Of a stretch of DNA of 64,000 nt, positions 53,721-64,000 are shown one piece after another. Numbering within the stretch: the stretch's first letter is position 1; each line of letters opens with the position of its first letter. Location of the stretch: NCBI RefSeq assembly GCF_000508085.1, contig NZ_KI669560.1, positions 774,219 to 838,218 on the forward strand, in the 5' to 3' direction. Source of the stretch: Sediminibacterium sp. C3. GTDB taxonomy: Bacteria > Bacteroidota > Bacteroidia > Chitinophagales > Chitinophagaceae. A program made the position numbers and the translations under genes. The notes below the pieces were generated by a model. It was given only the letters and a program-made list of their open reading frames with translations. It was not told where the DNA came from and made no database searches.

Positions 53721-54545
53721 ATGCGCAGATTCCGATTACTATGGTTTTGCCTGCTGTTAGTATCCATGGGTTGTGGTACCCGTTTGTTTACTTATCAATC
53801 AAGTAGAACAGGAACAAAAACTGGATCAAAGATTACTGGTGAACAATTCTATCAGCAGGCAATGACCATGCAATGGAAGCAACGGGATTCTTTTGCATTT
53901 GCTGCTGTCATAACTGGAAATATTCCTTCATTTTTAAGAAGGGCAGAAGCAATTCATGTAAGTGCGCTTGATTCTGCAACTGGCAAAACGAATAAGGCAA
54001 CCTATTTTGTAATGCCGGATTACCTAAGTATTGGAACGGATGACAACTGGGCCAGAATTCCACTAACACCCATCACGGCACAACGTATTGCTGATAGCTT
54101 TCAGTGCTTTCTTCCTACACGCAAAATGGTGAATGATATTCATGCAGCTGCCAAAGTAAAACTGGCACCCATGCCCATGTATATTTATAGAGATAGTTCA
54201 ATAACCATGTGGCAGCACCATTTAATGATTGAAGGTCAGCGAAAAGGTCAAAAGGGCTTAATCAGTGGGATCAAAAAAGATGTTGTGATTTCAGATCTGC
54301 TTACGCGTTCTGCAAAACAGCATCGGGTTGCCATTTATGGCTGGCATCAGTTGAATGGAAAACCCATACAGCCTTTGTATACGGGTCATGTAGACTGGTA
54401 TGCAGACTATAGTCATGGTATTCGTATGATAGCCAGAAGAATTAAAGTAAATGGACAGTGGATGGATTATACAGATATCATGAAACACCCGGTTTACAGA
54501 AAGTTGTTATCTGATGAGGAGTTTGGGGATGTGTTCAGATATTGA
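53721..54545 (+). CDS. Lipoprotein of unknown function
   Basis: A 274-residue protein with a lipobox LVSMGCGT, so Cys18 is the likely lipidation site. Later sequence has recurring aromatic and histidine motifs: YGWHQLNGKPIQPLYTGHVDWYADYSHGIRMI (read as WHQLNGKPIQP and DWYADYSHG), with two His that could be metal ligands or an active site. I do not recognise a named domain. It starts 10 bp after asd and overlaps the next gene only through an alternative TTG start. Confidence 0.75.
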   Translation: MRRFRLLWFCLLLVSMGCGTRLFTYQSSRTGTKTGSKITGEQFYQQAMTMQWKQRDSFAFAAVITGNIPSFLRRAEAIHVSALDSATGKTNKATYFVMPDYLSIGTDDNWARIPLTPITAQRIADSFQCFLPTRKMVNDIHAAAKVKLAPMPMYIYRDSSITMWQHHLMIEGQRKGQKGLISGIKKDVVISDLLTRSAKQHRVAIYGWHQLNGKPIQPLYTGHVDWYADYSHGIRMIARRIKVNGQWMDYTDIMKHPVYRKLLSDEEFGDVFRY

Positions 54546-54577
54546 TTATTTTAGGGAAACAATTGAGATTACAATTT

Positions 54578-55060
54578 ATGCGTGCATATATTTACCTGGC
54601 AGGATTGTTGTTTTTTCTGAGTTGTAAAAACCCTGTAGAGGAAACAGTGGTTAAGAATGATACAACAGTTATTAAAAAAGACACGATTGCTGAAAACAGA
54701 ATCAATCCTTCATCCAAACCTGTAGCTACCTATAGTGTTCCGGTAGATGATGGCATGGGCAATATGAATAACTGGAAATTTTCGGTAAATATTTACGAAA
54801 CTTCTAAAACCTTTGAGTACAAAGTTAATATTCAATACAAGGAGATAAGATCCTCTGAGATTGTGCAAATTCCCAACTTTAATATATTACCTGTTGTTGC
54901 CATTCAGCCAGGTAAAAATCCTATGTCCTGCATCATTGGTTTCAACGACGCCAAAGGGGAGTTCAAAGATTATATTCAGGTTAGTGTTTCCAACGATCAA
55001 TTGAAATTCAAGAAAATAAACAATTACAAAGTTCGTAAGTACAGTACACCTGTTAATTAG
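54578..55060 (+). CDS. Small lipoprotein of unknown function
   Basis: A 160-residue protein. I use ATG 54578 because the frame from 54542 opens with TTG and lacks a signal. From there MRAYIYLAGLLFFLSCKNP has a lipobox ending FLSCKN. The mature part is charged (VKNDTTVIKKDTI) and then a beta-rich domain containing FSVNIYETSK. No domain was recognised. It overlaps the convergent DUF2461 gene by 4 bp. Confidence 0.7.
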   Translation: MRAYIYLAGLLFFLSCKNPVEETVVKNDTTVIKKDTIAENRINPSSKPVATYSVPVDDGMGNMNNWKFSVNIYETSKTFEYKVNIQYKEIRSSEIVQIPNFNILPVVAIQPGKNPMSCIIGFNDAKGEFKDYIQVSVSNDQLKFKKINNYKVRKYSTPVN

Positions 55061-55727
55061 TCTTCCATCCCCCGGTTCAAAAATTGTAGCAGGGGCTTCA
55101 TGGTTGCAAATGCAGTCACTATCTTTTTTACTAAATCTTCCTGAGTGAGTTCTGCATCACTGATGGGTACTGATACAATGAAATTTTTCAATTTAATGTA
55201 TTCAATGGCAGGATTATCTTTTTCATAACCCTTGGGTTCTCTGATAAGCGACATGCCTTCTTCTCTGGACAAATCTCCAAATAGCTTTTTGAAATTTTTA
55301 TTGCCAAGGATACCCTTGAATTCTTCCCAGTTATAATCTATTTCCTGCCTTACTTTTTTAATCTGATCGGGTTCTCCCCCGTATAAACCGCCCCCAATAA
55401 AGCTTTTACCTCCTGGCTCACAATGAAAATAATATCCAGCCATCCAGGATTTTTTTCCTCCTTTTACAAAATAGGCTGCCATATTGGTTTTGTATGGATT
55501 CTTGTTTTTACTGAAACGAACATCACGATTGATTCTGAAAATACAATCCTTATAGGTAAGCAGTGAAAGCTCCTTATCAAAATCATTCACTTTTGCCAGT
55601 ATTGCATTAACCAGTTCAATGAAATCTGATTTTGCGTTTTCATAATCAGTTCGATTTTCATTGAACCATTCACGACTATTGTTCTTTTTTAACTGTGTTA
55701 AAAACTGCAGTGTTTTTTTATTCAACA

Positions 55728-55728
<1 letters not shown>
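55057..55728 (-). CDS. DUF2461-family protein
   Basis: A 223-residue protein of the DUF2461/TIGR02453 family, recognised by LKKNNSREWFNENRTDYENAK, the central FRINRDVRFSKNKNPYKTNMAA and a histidine-containing GYYFHCEPG. The function is unknown, and the family is widely conserved in bacteria. It begins one base overlapping the ligA stop (TAATG), so it is translationally coupled to ligA. Confidence 0.88.
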
Positions 55729-57866
<2,138 letters not shown>

Positions 57867-57867
57867 T

Positions 57868-57875
57868 TAACTTTG
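57868..57875 (+). promoter_or_regulatory. Putative -7 promoter element of the NrtR-like gene
   Basis: TAACTTTG fits TAnnTTTG. It lies 47 nt before the ATG. No -33 element is clear. Confidence 0.3.
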
Positions 57876-57922
57876 TGTACTAACTACGCAATTGCCGGAG
57901 ATTACTCCAAACGCTTGACCAT

Positions 57923-58633
57923 ATGAAGAAGAATTCCGTTAAAGCGGTGCATAGTTTAGTGGATACTTATCCCAAAGTTCCATTAACCGTGGACTGTGTC
58001 ATATTTGGTTTTGAAGAGAGTAAGCTTAAAGTCTTGCTTATCAAAAGTGATTTGTCTATTTATCAGGGCAAACTTTCTCTTCTGGGGGATTTTGTTAAAA
58101 ACAACGAAGATCTGGATGATGCAGCTTACAGAATCCTGAAAGAAAGAACCGGCATGACCAATGTGTTTCTTGATCAGGTAAAGGTATTTGGTAAGCCCGA
58201 CAGGCATCCGGGAGGCAGAGTAATTACCATTGCTTACTGTTCACTATTAAATATTCAGCATCATGCATTGAATATTCATGAAAATGAGCTGGATTGGTAC
58301 GATTATGAATCGCTCGAAGACATGGCTTTTGATCATAAGCAGATTGTGGATGAATGCCATAGCTGGCTGCAAAAACGGATTCAGGAACACCCATTGGGCT
58401 TTAATTTATTGCCAGATAAGTTTTCACTTCGTGAGCTTCAAAATTTATATGAAGCTATTCTAGGCGTTTCACTGGACAGAAGAAATTTCCGTAAGAAGTT
58501 TGCTTCAATGGATTTGTTGATCGACACCAATGAAATGGAGCAGGATGTATCACACCGTCCAGGCAAACTATACCAGTTCAACTTTACCAAGTATGAAAAA
58601 AAGAAAAGAAAGTGGATTGGAATTGATTTTTAG
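57923..58633 (+). CDS. NrtR-like NUDIX/winged-helix regulator
   Basis: A 236-residue protein with an N-terminal NUDIX domain and a C-terminal winged helix, the layout of the NrtR regulator family. The NUDIX box is degenerate: in FVKNNEDLDDAAYRILKERTGM the canonical REUxEE positions read R-I-L-x-E-R, so two of the metal-binding glutamates are lost and hydrolysis is unlikely. The C-terminal half contains FSLRELQNLYEAILG, the DNA-binding winged helix. Bacteroidota members such as AraR control sugar operons. No such operon is adjacent here. Confidence 0.88.
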   Translation: MKKNSVKAVHSLVDTYPKVPLTVDCVIFGFEESKLKVLLIKSDLSIYQGKLSLLGDFVKNNEDLDDAAYRILKERTGMTNVFLDQVKVFGKPDRHPGGRVITIAYCSLLNIQHHALNIHENELDWYDYESLEDMAFDHKQIVDECHSWLQKRIQEHPLGFNLLPDKFSLRELQNLYEAILGVSLDRRNFRKKFASMDLLIDTNEMEQDVSHRPGKLYQFNFTKYEKKKRKWIGIDF

Positions 58634-58676
58634 CTAATCTGCTAATGTTCCTTTACTTTTACTTAAACAGTTTGGT

Positions 58677-59552
58677 ATGTTATATTCAATGACTGGTTAT
58701 GGCAGAGCAGAGCAAACCATAGGGGACAAGAATTTTTTAATTGAAATCAAGTCTTTAAACGGAAAGCAATTTGATTTGCGTCTGAATATCCCTGCTTTGC
58801 TTAAACCCTATGAATTTGATGTAAGGAACTTACTGAACGAAGGATTGCAAAGAGGTAGTGTTGAGTGTAATATTACCATTAAACTAAATGGGGCCAATAA
58901 GCCAGTTACCATTAATACTGATTTGGCGAAAGCTTATTTTCAGCCCGTATCTCAACTGGCGAACGAATTAGGTTTGGCAACAGGCGATATTCTGAGTACC
59001 ATATTGAAATTACCCGATGTAATTACCCCATCCACTGAAATGCTTTCTGAAGCTGAGTGGAGTCATTTTGAAAATCTTTTGAAAGAAGCCATTGCCCAGC
59101 TGAACAATCATAGAAAGGAAGAGGGTAAATCCATTGAAGCTGATTTATTGGTCAGACTAAAAAACATAGAAGAACAACAACAACTTATTACCGAGCTGGA
59201 GCCACTTCGCAGAACTAAAATCAAAGAGGGTTTAATGAAAGTGCTGGAAGAAAACGTGGGTAAGGAAAATTACGATCCCAACAGATTGGAGCAGGAATTA
59301 ATTTATTATATAGAAAAAATAGATATCAGCGAAGAGCAGGTCCGCCTGAATAATCACTGTGCCTATTTTAGAACTGTATTGAATGAAAGCGGTCTTTCAA
59401 AAGGTAAAAAATTGTCTTTCATTTTGCAGGAGTTTGGAAGGGAAATTAATACAACGGGTTCTAAAGCCTACGATGCCAATATGCAAAAAGCAGTTATTTT
59501 AATGAAAGATGAACTGGAGAAGGCAAAAGAGCAAATTTTGAATGTTTTATAG
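58677..59552 (+). CDS. YicC-family endoribonuclease
   Basis: A 291-residue protein that starts MLYSMTGYGRAEQ, the YicC hallmark. The C-terminal DUF1732 region ends GREINTTGSKAYDANMQ. YicC proteins have metal-dependent RNase activity and influence small-RNA turnover. Length is normal. Its end overlaps the shorter frame for gldH, and the gldH promoter-like element lies within its last codons. Confidence 0.92.
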   Translation: MLYSMTGYGRAEQTIGDKNFLIEIKSLNGKQFDLRLNIPALLKPYEFDVRNLLNEGLQRGSVECNITIKLNGANKPVTINTDLAKAYFQPVSQLANELGLATGDILSTILKLPDVITPSTEMLSEAEWSHFENLLKEAIAQLNNHRKEEGKSIEADLLVRLKNIEEQQQLITELEPLRRTKIKEGLMKVLEENVGKENYDPNRLEQELIYYIEKIDISEEQVRLNNHCAYFRTVLNESGLSKGKKLSFILQEFGREINTTGSKAYDANMQKAVILMKDELEKAKEQILNVL

Positions 59553-59567
59553 ATTCAGCACAGTCTG

Positions 59568-59575
59568 TATCTTTG
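59568..59575 (+). promoter_or_regulatory. TATCTTTG -7 element 5 nt before the gldH start codon
   Basis: A perfect TAnnTTTG match followed by ATAAT and the ATG at 59581, just past the yicC stop. No -33 TTG lies at the standard distance (the nearest is 27 bp away). It would give a leaderless gldH transcript. Confidence 0.4.
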
Positions 59576-59580
59576 ATAAT

Positions 59581-60054
59581 ATGGATTTAGCGAAAACTTT
59601 TCTGGTAGCAGGTTTGGCATTCATGCTTTTAAGCAGTTGCCAATCGAATGGGGTCTTCGAAAAAGCAGCTTTTTTTCAAAAACATGAATGGGCGGCCAGC
59701 AACCAACCTGAATTTCAGTTTGCAGTTACCGATACCAATGTACTCTATCATATTTATGCAGTTGTAAGACATGAAGACGCCTATCGGTATAATAATCTTT
59801 GGGTTCATTTCTCTACACAATCACCCGGTGATTCAGCTAAAAAACAATTAATCAATTTGCGCCTGGCAGACAATCGAAGAGGTTGGCTGGGAACAGGGAT
59901 GGATGATGTTTTTGATCATCGTATCCGTCTTACACAGGCACCCATTCAATTGAAATCCGGAACCTATAAATTCACCCTTCAGCAAGCTATGAGGGAAGAT
60001 CCATTACCCTATATTCTGAATGCAGGTATACGGGTTGAAAAAGTTGCCAAATGA
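59581..60054 (+). CDS. gldH: Gliding motility lipoprotein GldH
   Basis: A 157-residue lipoprotein of the GldH family, needed for gliding in Flavobacterium johnsoniae and retained in non-gliding Bacteroidota. The signal peptide ends LLSSCQSNGVFEK with the lipidated Cys in LSSC. The mature domain has YRYNNLWVHFSTQSPGDSA and GWLGTGMDDVFDHR, which I take as the family core. ATG 59581 is preferred to the start 13 codons earlier. It overlaps the sensor kinase gene by 4 bp. Confidence 0.88.
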   Translation: MDLAKTFLVAGLAFMLLSSCQSNGVFEKAAFFQKHEWAASNQPEFQFAVTDTNVLYHIYAVVRHEDAYRYNNLWVHFSTQSPGDSAKKQLINLRLADNRRGWLGTGMDDVFDHRIRLTQAPIQLKSGTYKFTLQQAMREDPLPYILNAGIRVEKVAK

Positions 60055-61025
60055 AAACGCTGAAGCCACCTAAACTGGGTTTTGTAACTTTTGTGTATTG
60101 GTTTTTACTTCTATACATGATTGCAGCGCTTGCCTGGTGGTTCATAGCATTGGAAAATCAAAATGGTATTTTAGCAGAGATAAGAATTTCTGAAATTTAC
60201 AAGGATGATCCTGAGTATCTAACGAAGCTGTCGCGCATTGAAGAACTGCGCAAACGAAAAACGGCTCAGTATGTTGGAGAAGGGCTAACATTTCTTGCTT
60301 TAATTTTAGTAGGCGCTGTTTATGTATATCGGGCTACCCGTAGACAGCTCAAGTTTTCTGCACACCAGCAGAACTTTATGATGGCTATTACGCATGAATT
60401 AAAAACGCCGATTGCTGTTGCCCAGTTAAATTTGGAAACCTTGCAGCGACGAAAACTGGAAGAAGAGAAACAACAAAAACTAATTGCGAATACTTTGCAG
60501 GAAGCCAATCGGCTAAATGCATTGTGTAATAATATTTTATTTACCTCTCAGTTAGATGCAGGAGGTTATAAAGTAAATTTTCAGCGTATTAACCTTACAG
60601 ATATTGCCGAGACCTGTGTGGATGATTGCAAAAGCAGGTTCCCGGAACGAGAGATTACGGATGCGATTGAAGAAAATATTTTCATTGAAGGAGATCCCTT
60701 TTTACTGCAAATGTTGCTGAATAATTTGTTGGAGAACGCAATTAAATATGCGCCTAAAAACCTGCCTATTCATGTTACATTGGTGAAGAATGCCAATAAG
60801 ACCTGTTTGGCTATTGCAGATTTAGGTCCCGGTATAAATGACAATGAGAAGAAACGCATCTTTGATAAATTTTACAGGAGCGGGAGTGAGAATACACGAA
60901 AGGCTCAGGGTACCGGACTGGGACTGTATCTCTGCAAAAAAATTGTTGAAACCCATAATGGCTACATTTCTGTGACAGATAATCAGCCAAATGGAAGTAT
61001 TTTTAAGGTCACATTTAAATCGTAA
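60051..61025 (+). CDS. Sensor histidine kinase (HisKA type)
   Basis: A 324-residue kinase. One helix at about 14-32 and another at about 80-98 enclose a short periplasmic part. The HisKA domain has His115 in MAITHELKTPIAV, and the HATPase has NNLLENAIKYAP, DLGPGI and GTGLGLYLCKKIVE. It is directly paired with the OmpR-type regulator 2 bp downstream and sits in a gldH operon. Confidence 0.95.
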   Translation: MKTLKPPKLGFVTFVYWFLLLYMIAALAWWFIALENQNGILAEIRISEIYKDDPEYLTKLSRIEELRKRKTAQYVGEGLTFLALILVGAVYVYRATRRQLKFSAHQQNFMMAITHELKTPIAVAQLNLETLQRRKLEEEKQQKLIANTLQEANRLNALCNNILFTSQLDAGGYKVNFQRINLTDIAETCVDDCKSRFPEREITDAIEENIFIEGDPFLLQMLLNNLLENAIKYAPKNLPIHVTLVKNANKTCLAIADLGPGINDNEKKRIFDKFYRSGSENTRKAQGTGLGLYLCKKIVETHNGYISVTDNQPNGSIFKVTFKS

Positions 61026-61027
61026 AA

Positions 61028-61732
61028 ATGGCAACAGATAAAGCAAATATTCTCATTGTTGAAGATGAATTGAATTTGCATGAAGCTTTAAAGCTTAATC
61101 TGGAAATGGAAGGATATGAAGTAACTTCTGCCTTTGACGGCAATGAAGCACTCAAGAAAGTAGAAAACGCCTATTTCGATTTAATCATAATGGACATTAT
61201 GCTTCCCGAACTGGATGGAATCAGTGTTACTGAAAGTATTCGGGTTCACAACAATGAAGTTCCCATTTTGATGCTAAGTGCTAAAAACACACCCGCCGAC
61301 AAAGTGCTTGGATTAAAAAAGGGGGCTGATGACTATTTAACCAAACCCTTTAACCTAGACGAGTTACTTATCAGGGTTTCAAAGCTTATTGAAAAGAACA
61401 AGCGTTTACAAGTGAAGGAGTCAATCGGGGATCAATATAAATTCGGAAACAACCTGATAGACTTTAAAGCGCAGGATGCCGTTACCTGGAACGGTCAGCA
61501 TGTAGACCTGAGTAAGAAAGAAGCTATGTTATTGAAACTCCTGATAGAAAATAAGGGTGAAGTAGTTACCCGCGAAAAGATTTTACAGGTAGTATGGGGA
61601 TACAATGTTTATCCTACCACCCGGACCATCGATAATTTTATTCTCAGCTTTAGAAAGTATTTTGAAGAAGATAGTCGAAATCCTGTTTATTTTCACTCTG
61701 TCCGTGGTGTTGGCTACAAATACACTGATTAA
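61028..61732 (+). CDS. OmpR-family response regulator
   Basis: A 234-residue regulator. The receiver has Asp13, phosphoacceptor Asp56 in IIMDIMLPELDG and Lys in YLTKPFNLDEL. A C-terminal winged helix of the OmpR/PhoB type follows, with VDLSKKEAMLLKLLIENKGEVV and RTIDNFILSFRKYFE and VRGVGYKY. It is the cognate of the preceding kinase. Targets are unknown. Confidence 0.96.
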   Translation: MATDKANILIVEDELNLHEALKLNLEMEGYEVTSAFDGNEALKKVENAYFDLIIMDIMLPELDGISVTESIRVHNNEVPILMLSAKNTPADKVLGLKKGADDYLTKPFNLDELLIRVSKLIEKNKRLQVKESIGDQYKFGNNLIDFKAQDAVTWNGQHVDLSKKEAMLLKLLIENKGEVVTREKILQVVWGYNVYPTTRTIDNFILSFRKYFEEDSRNPVYFHSVRGVGYKYTD

Positions 61733-61788
61733 TTTTGTTGGCAATAATCATTGGGTTTTTTCGTTAAAGTAGGTACAAAATCGTACCC

Positions 61789-62922
61789 ATGTCATTATCT
61801 TCAATAGTTGATTTTCTTGAACCCATTAATCTTGCTGAAATTTCTTTTGATGAAGGATTCAAAGACACACAAATTGGAAAACATATCCTGGCTTTTGAAG
61901 AAGAGATACCTGATATTAGTGAAGCTGATCTGGTGATTGTGGGGTGCGGGGAAATGAGGGGCATGGGCATGCAGTATACCAATACCAGCGCACCTAATAA
62001 AGTAAGAACGCAGTTTTACAAATTGTACTATTGGCATTCAGAAGTATCCATAGCTGATCTGGGAAATATTAAAACCGGAGCCAGTCTTGCTGATAGTTAT
62101 GCAGCAGTAAAAATGGTAGTAAGTGAATTGATTCAGATGGGTAAAAAAGTACTCATTTTGGGTGGCTCTCATGATATCACTACCCCTCAATATCAGGCGT
62201 ATGGTTCACTGGACAAAATTATAGATGCTGTTTCGGTTGATGCCAGAATAAACCTGGATATGGACAGCCTGGAACCAGCAGATCAGTTTCTGGTGGATAT
62301 GTTTACCGGAATTCCCAATCACTTAAAGCACTATACGCATATAGCTTTTCAAAGCTACTATATGCATCCGCATATGCTTGAGACGATTAATAAGCTGGGA
62401 TTTGATTTCTATAGAGTAGGTAGGGTTAAAGAGGCAATTGAAGAAATGGAACCTGCTATCCGGAATAGTGAACTTTTTAGTTTTGATATTGAAGCTATTC
62501 AATATGCACACGCGCCTGCAAACCGTGTAACGCCCAATGGACTAAACGGAGAAGAAGCCTGTACCTTAATGCAGTATGCAGGAATGAGCAGTATCTGTAA
62601 CTCAATTGGGCTATATGGCTATGATGTAGCCAAAGACATGCACGATATGACTGCTATACAGCAGGCCCATATGATCTGGTATGTAATAGATGGAATTCAC
62701 AGAGGCAAACAAGAAGCCAGTCTGGAAAACAGGAATGAATTCAATGAATTTACTATGGCGTTTGCAGAGGCTCCAACTGCATTTCTGCAAAGTAAAAGAA
62801 CTGGAAGATGGTGGATGCAATTGCATGACGGTAAATTTGTAGCTTGCAGTCACAGAGATTATATCGTGGCTTGCAACAACGATATTCCAGAACGTTGGTT
62901 AAGGGCTGTAGAAAGAAGTTAA
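61789..62922 (+). CDS. Arginase-family protein (annotated as formimidoylglutamase in Bacteroidota)
   Basis: A 377-residue protein with the ureohydrolase fold. Metal motifs are present but changed: GGSHDITT keeps His and Asp, DARINLD replaces the canonical DAHxD (His to Arg, Asp to Asn), and SFDIEAI replaces SxDxD with Glu. The Mn pair seen in active arginases and agmatinases is therefore doubtful. Such degenerate members are common in Bacteroidota, and the annotation is by family only. It is monocistronic, between the two-component pair and dacB. Confidence 0.82.
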   Translation: MSLSSIVDFLEPINLAEISFDEGFKDTQIGKHILAFEEEIPDISEADLVIVGCGEMRGMGMQYTNTSAPNKVRTQFYKLYYWHSEVSIADLGNIKTGASLADSYAAVKMVVSELIQMGKKVLILGGSHDITTPQYQAYGSLDKIIDAVSVDARINLDMDSLEPADQFLVDMFTGIPNHLKHYTHIAFQSYYMHPHMLETINKLGFDFYRVGRVKEAIEEMEPAIRNSELFSFDIEAIQYAHAPANRVTPNGLNGEEACTLMQYAGMSSICNSIGLYGYDVAKDMHDMTAIQQAHMIWYVIDGIHRGKQEASLENRNEFNEFTMAFAEAPTAFLQSKRTGRWWMQLHDGKFVACSHRDYIVACNNDIPERWLRAVERS

Positions 62923-62932
62923 AATCTGCCAA

Positions 62933-64000
62933 ATGAAAAAACTGTTTTCCTGTTTTGTATTGCTTTCTTTTTTTGTATCATGTAAGGTAGCTAAGACCTC
63001 AATGCAACCTGCAAAGCAAAATAAAGTTGATTTTTATCAGGAAAAAGCAGAAGAGTTTTTTTTGCAACATCCGGCATTTCAGCCAGCTCATTTGGGAGTC
63101 AGCGTATTTGATCCCGCAAGCGGAAAGTACCTGTTTAACCATCAGGCAGACAAATATTTTATTCCTGCAAGCAATACCAAAATTTTCACCTCTTATGCAG
63201 CCATGAAAAATCTGGGTGATAGTCTGATTGCCTTTCAGTATTTAAAAGATGAGGATAATATTACCCTGAGATTTACCGGTGACCCAAGTTTTTTGCACCC
63301 TGATTTTGACGAGCATCCGGCTTTTGATTTTCTACAGAAAAATGCGCCCCAGATTACCATTGTTGCTCCTAAATACACTGCAGAAGCTTTTGGAAACGGC
63401 TGGGCCTGGAACGACTTTGATGCGGATTATTCCCCAGAGAGATCCCCAATGCCAATTTATGGCAACCTGGTATATTTTGGCAAAAAAGGGAATCGTATAA
63501 CTGTAACGCCAAAAGCATTTAAAGACTCTTTGGTTATATTCTCCAGCACAGAAGATGGCAAATTCTCTATTGCCAGAAGTAAGTCGGAGAACAGTTTTAC
63601 AGTAGTTAAAAGCAATCGAAATTTTAACGGCACTGCCATTCCTTTTGTAGTGAAGCAGGATATGGAACAGCTGATGATACCTCTGCTGGAAGATACATTA
63701 AACAGAATATTGAGTTATGCAAATGAGGTTGTGCTGGATAATCCAAAATGGCAAAATTTTTATTCGCAGTCTACGGATAGTCTCTTAAAGCTCATGATGC
63801 ATCGCAGTGATAATTTTTATGCTGAACAGGTATTATTAATGGTAGGCAATCAGAAAATGGGCATCATGAATGATGCACAGGCCATTGATACCTTGTTAAA
63901 ATCGGATATGAAAGGCATGCCTCATGCCCCCAGATGGGTGGATGGAAGTGGCTTGAGTCGCTATAACTTAATGACTCCCAAAGATTTTGTATGGGTGTTG
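62933..64000 (+). CDS. dacB: D-alanyl-D-alanine carboxypeptidase/endopeptidase, PBP4 type (3' partial)
   Basis: The frame is open from ATG 62933 to the window end (356 codons, in phase), so only the N-terminal part is visible. It has a lipoprotein-like signal (FVLLSFFVSCKV) and the serine-type motif PASNTKIFT with SxxK, where Ser is the acyl-enzyme nucleophile, and a later SDN in MHRSDNFYAEQ (SxN motif). KTG would follow after the window. PBP4-type enzymes trim peptidoglycan stem peptides. No stop codon is present, which explains why it could be missed by a simple open-frame search. Confidence 0.9.
   Translation, partial: MKKLFSCFVLLSFFVSCKVAKTSMQPAKQNKVDFYQEKAEEFFLQHPAFQPAHLGVSVFDPASGKYLFNHQADKYFIPASNTKIFTSYAAMKNLGDSLIAFQYLKDEDNITLRFTGDPSFLHPDFDEHPAFDFLQKNAPQITIVAPKYTAEAFGNGWAWNDFDADYSPERSPMPIYGNLVYFGKKGNRITVTPKAFKDSLVIFSSTEDGKFSIARSKSENSFTVVKSNRNFNGTAIPFVVKQDMEQLMIPLLEDTLNRILSYANEVVLDNPKWQNFYSQSTDSLLKLMMHRSDNFYAEQVLLMVGNQKMGIMNDAQAIDTLLKSDMKGMPHAPRWVDGSGLSRYNLMTPKDFVWVL

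Overview
The window looks like chromosomal DNA of a Bacteroidota bacterium, most likely a Chitinophagaceae-type organism. The reasons are the gliding lipoprotein GldH, an IPExxxVDY protein, a one-piece propeller/Y_Y_Y LytS-type sensor kinase with a LytTR regulator, a C-terminal TonB-domain protein, and -7 promoter elements of the Bacteroidota type (TAnnTTTG). Base composition is moderately AT-rich. The family-level placement is inference from gene content. I found no rRNA, tRNA, CRISPR array, transposase, phage or integrase gene; almost every base is in ordinary, tightly packed genes. No intergenic gap exceeds 300 bases. Layout: 1-7 kb holds a PDZ-domain peptidase tail, an IPExxxVDY protein, selD, a propeller sensor kinase with LytTR regulator, and the divergent pair birA/rsfS. 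7-12 kb is a chain of ftsH, a LUD-domain protein (apparently frameshifted), a gamma-glutamylcyclotransferase-like protein, lpxH-like and mscS-like genes. 12-22 kb holds a MerR regulator, 3-hydroxyacyl-CoA dehydrogenase, an Ig-like lipoprotein, a large UvrD/PD-(D/E)XK helicase-nuclease, an SRPBCC protein, a GHL10 glycoside hydrolase, a MarR regulator and a radical SAM/SPASM protein. 22-26.4 kb is a minus-strand run of gcvH, ECF sigma, anti-sigma, hybrid kinase and vanZ. 26.4-44 kb contains serS, an S9 peptidase, an AhpD-like protein, korB, a LuxR-type regulator, tsaC, rnhB, ctaA, a patatin-like gene split by a frameshift, a lipid kinase, a fabH-like gene, an alpha/beta hydrolase, typA and a small AT-rich two-gene cassette between twin terminators. 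44-51.6 kb holds obgE and a phenylacetate degradation operon (tetR-paaEABCDG-paaI-paaY). 51.7-64 kb holds a PfkB kinase, asd, two lipoproteins, a DUF2461 protein, ligA, an NrtR-like regulator, yicC, gldH with a two-component pair, an atypical arginase-family protein and the first 356 codons of a PBP4-type dacB that runs off the window. How genes work together: the paa operon encodes the ring-epoxidising complex, its isomerase and accessory thioesterase/transferase under a TetR regulator with a palindromic operator. A 3-hydroxyacyl-CoA dehydrogenase at 12.8 kb could supply a later step, while the CoA ligase, ring hydrolase and thiolase are not here. The sigma/anti-sigma pair and hybrid kinase form a regulatory block between gcvH and vanZ. 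The points most worth a second look are two genes broken at poly-A runs (9078-9084 and 36122-36129), a 21-bp-phased direct repeat upstream of the LytTR system, a run of three terminator-like hairpins before tsaC, twin covarying terminators around an AT-rich cassette, and a recurrent promoter-like element 3-5 nt before start codons.
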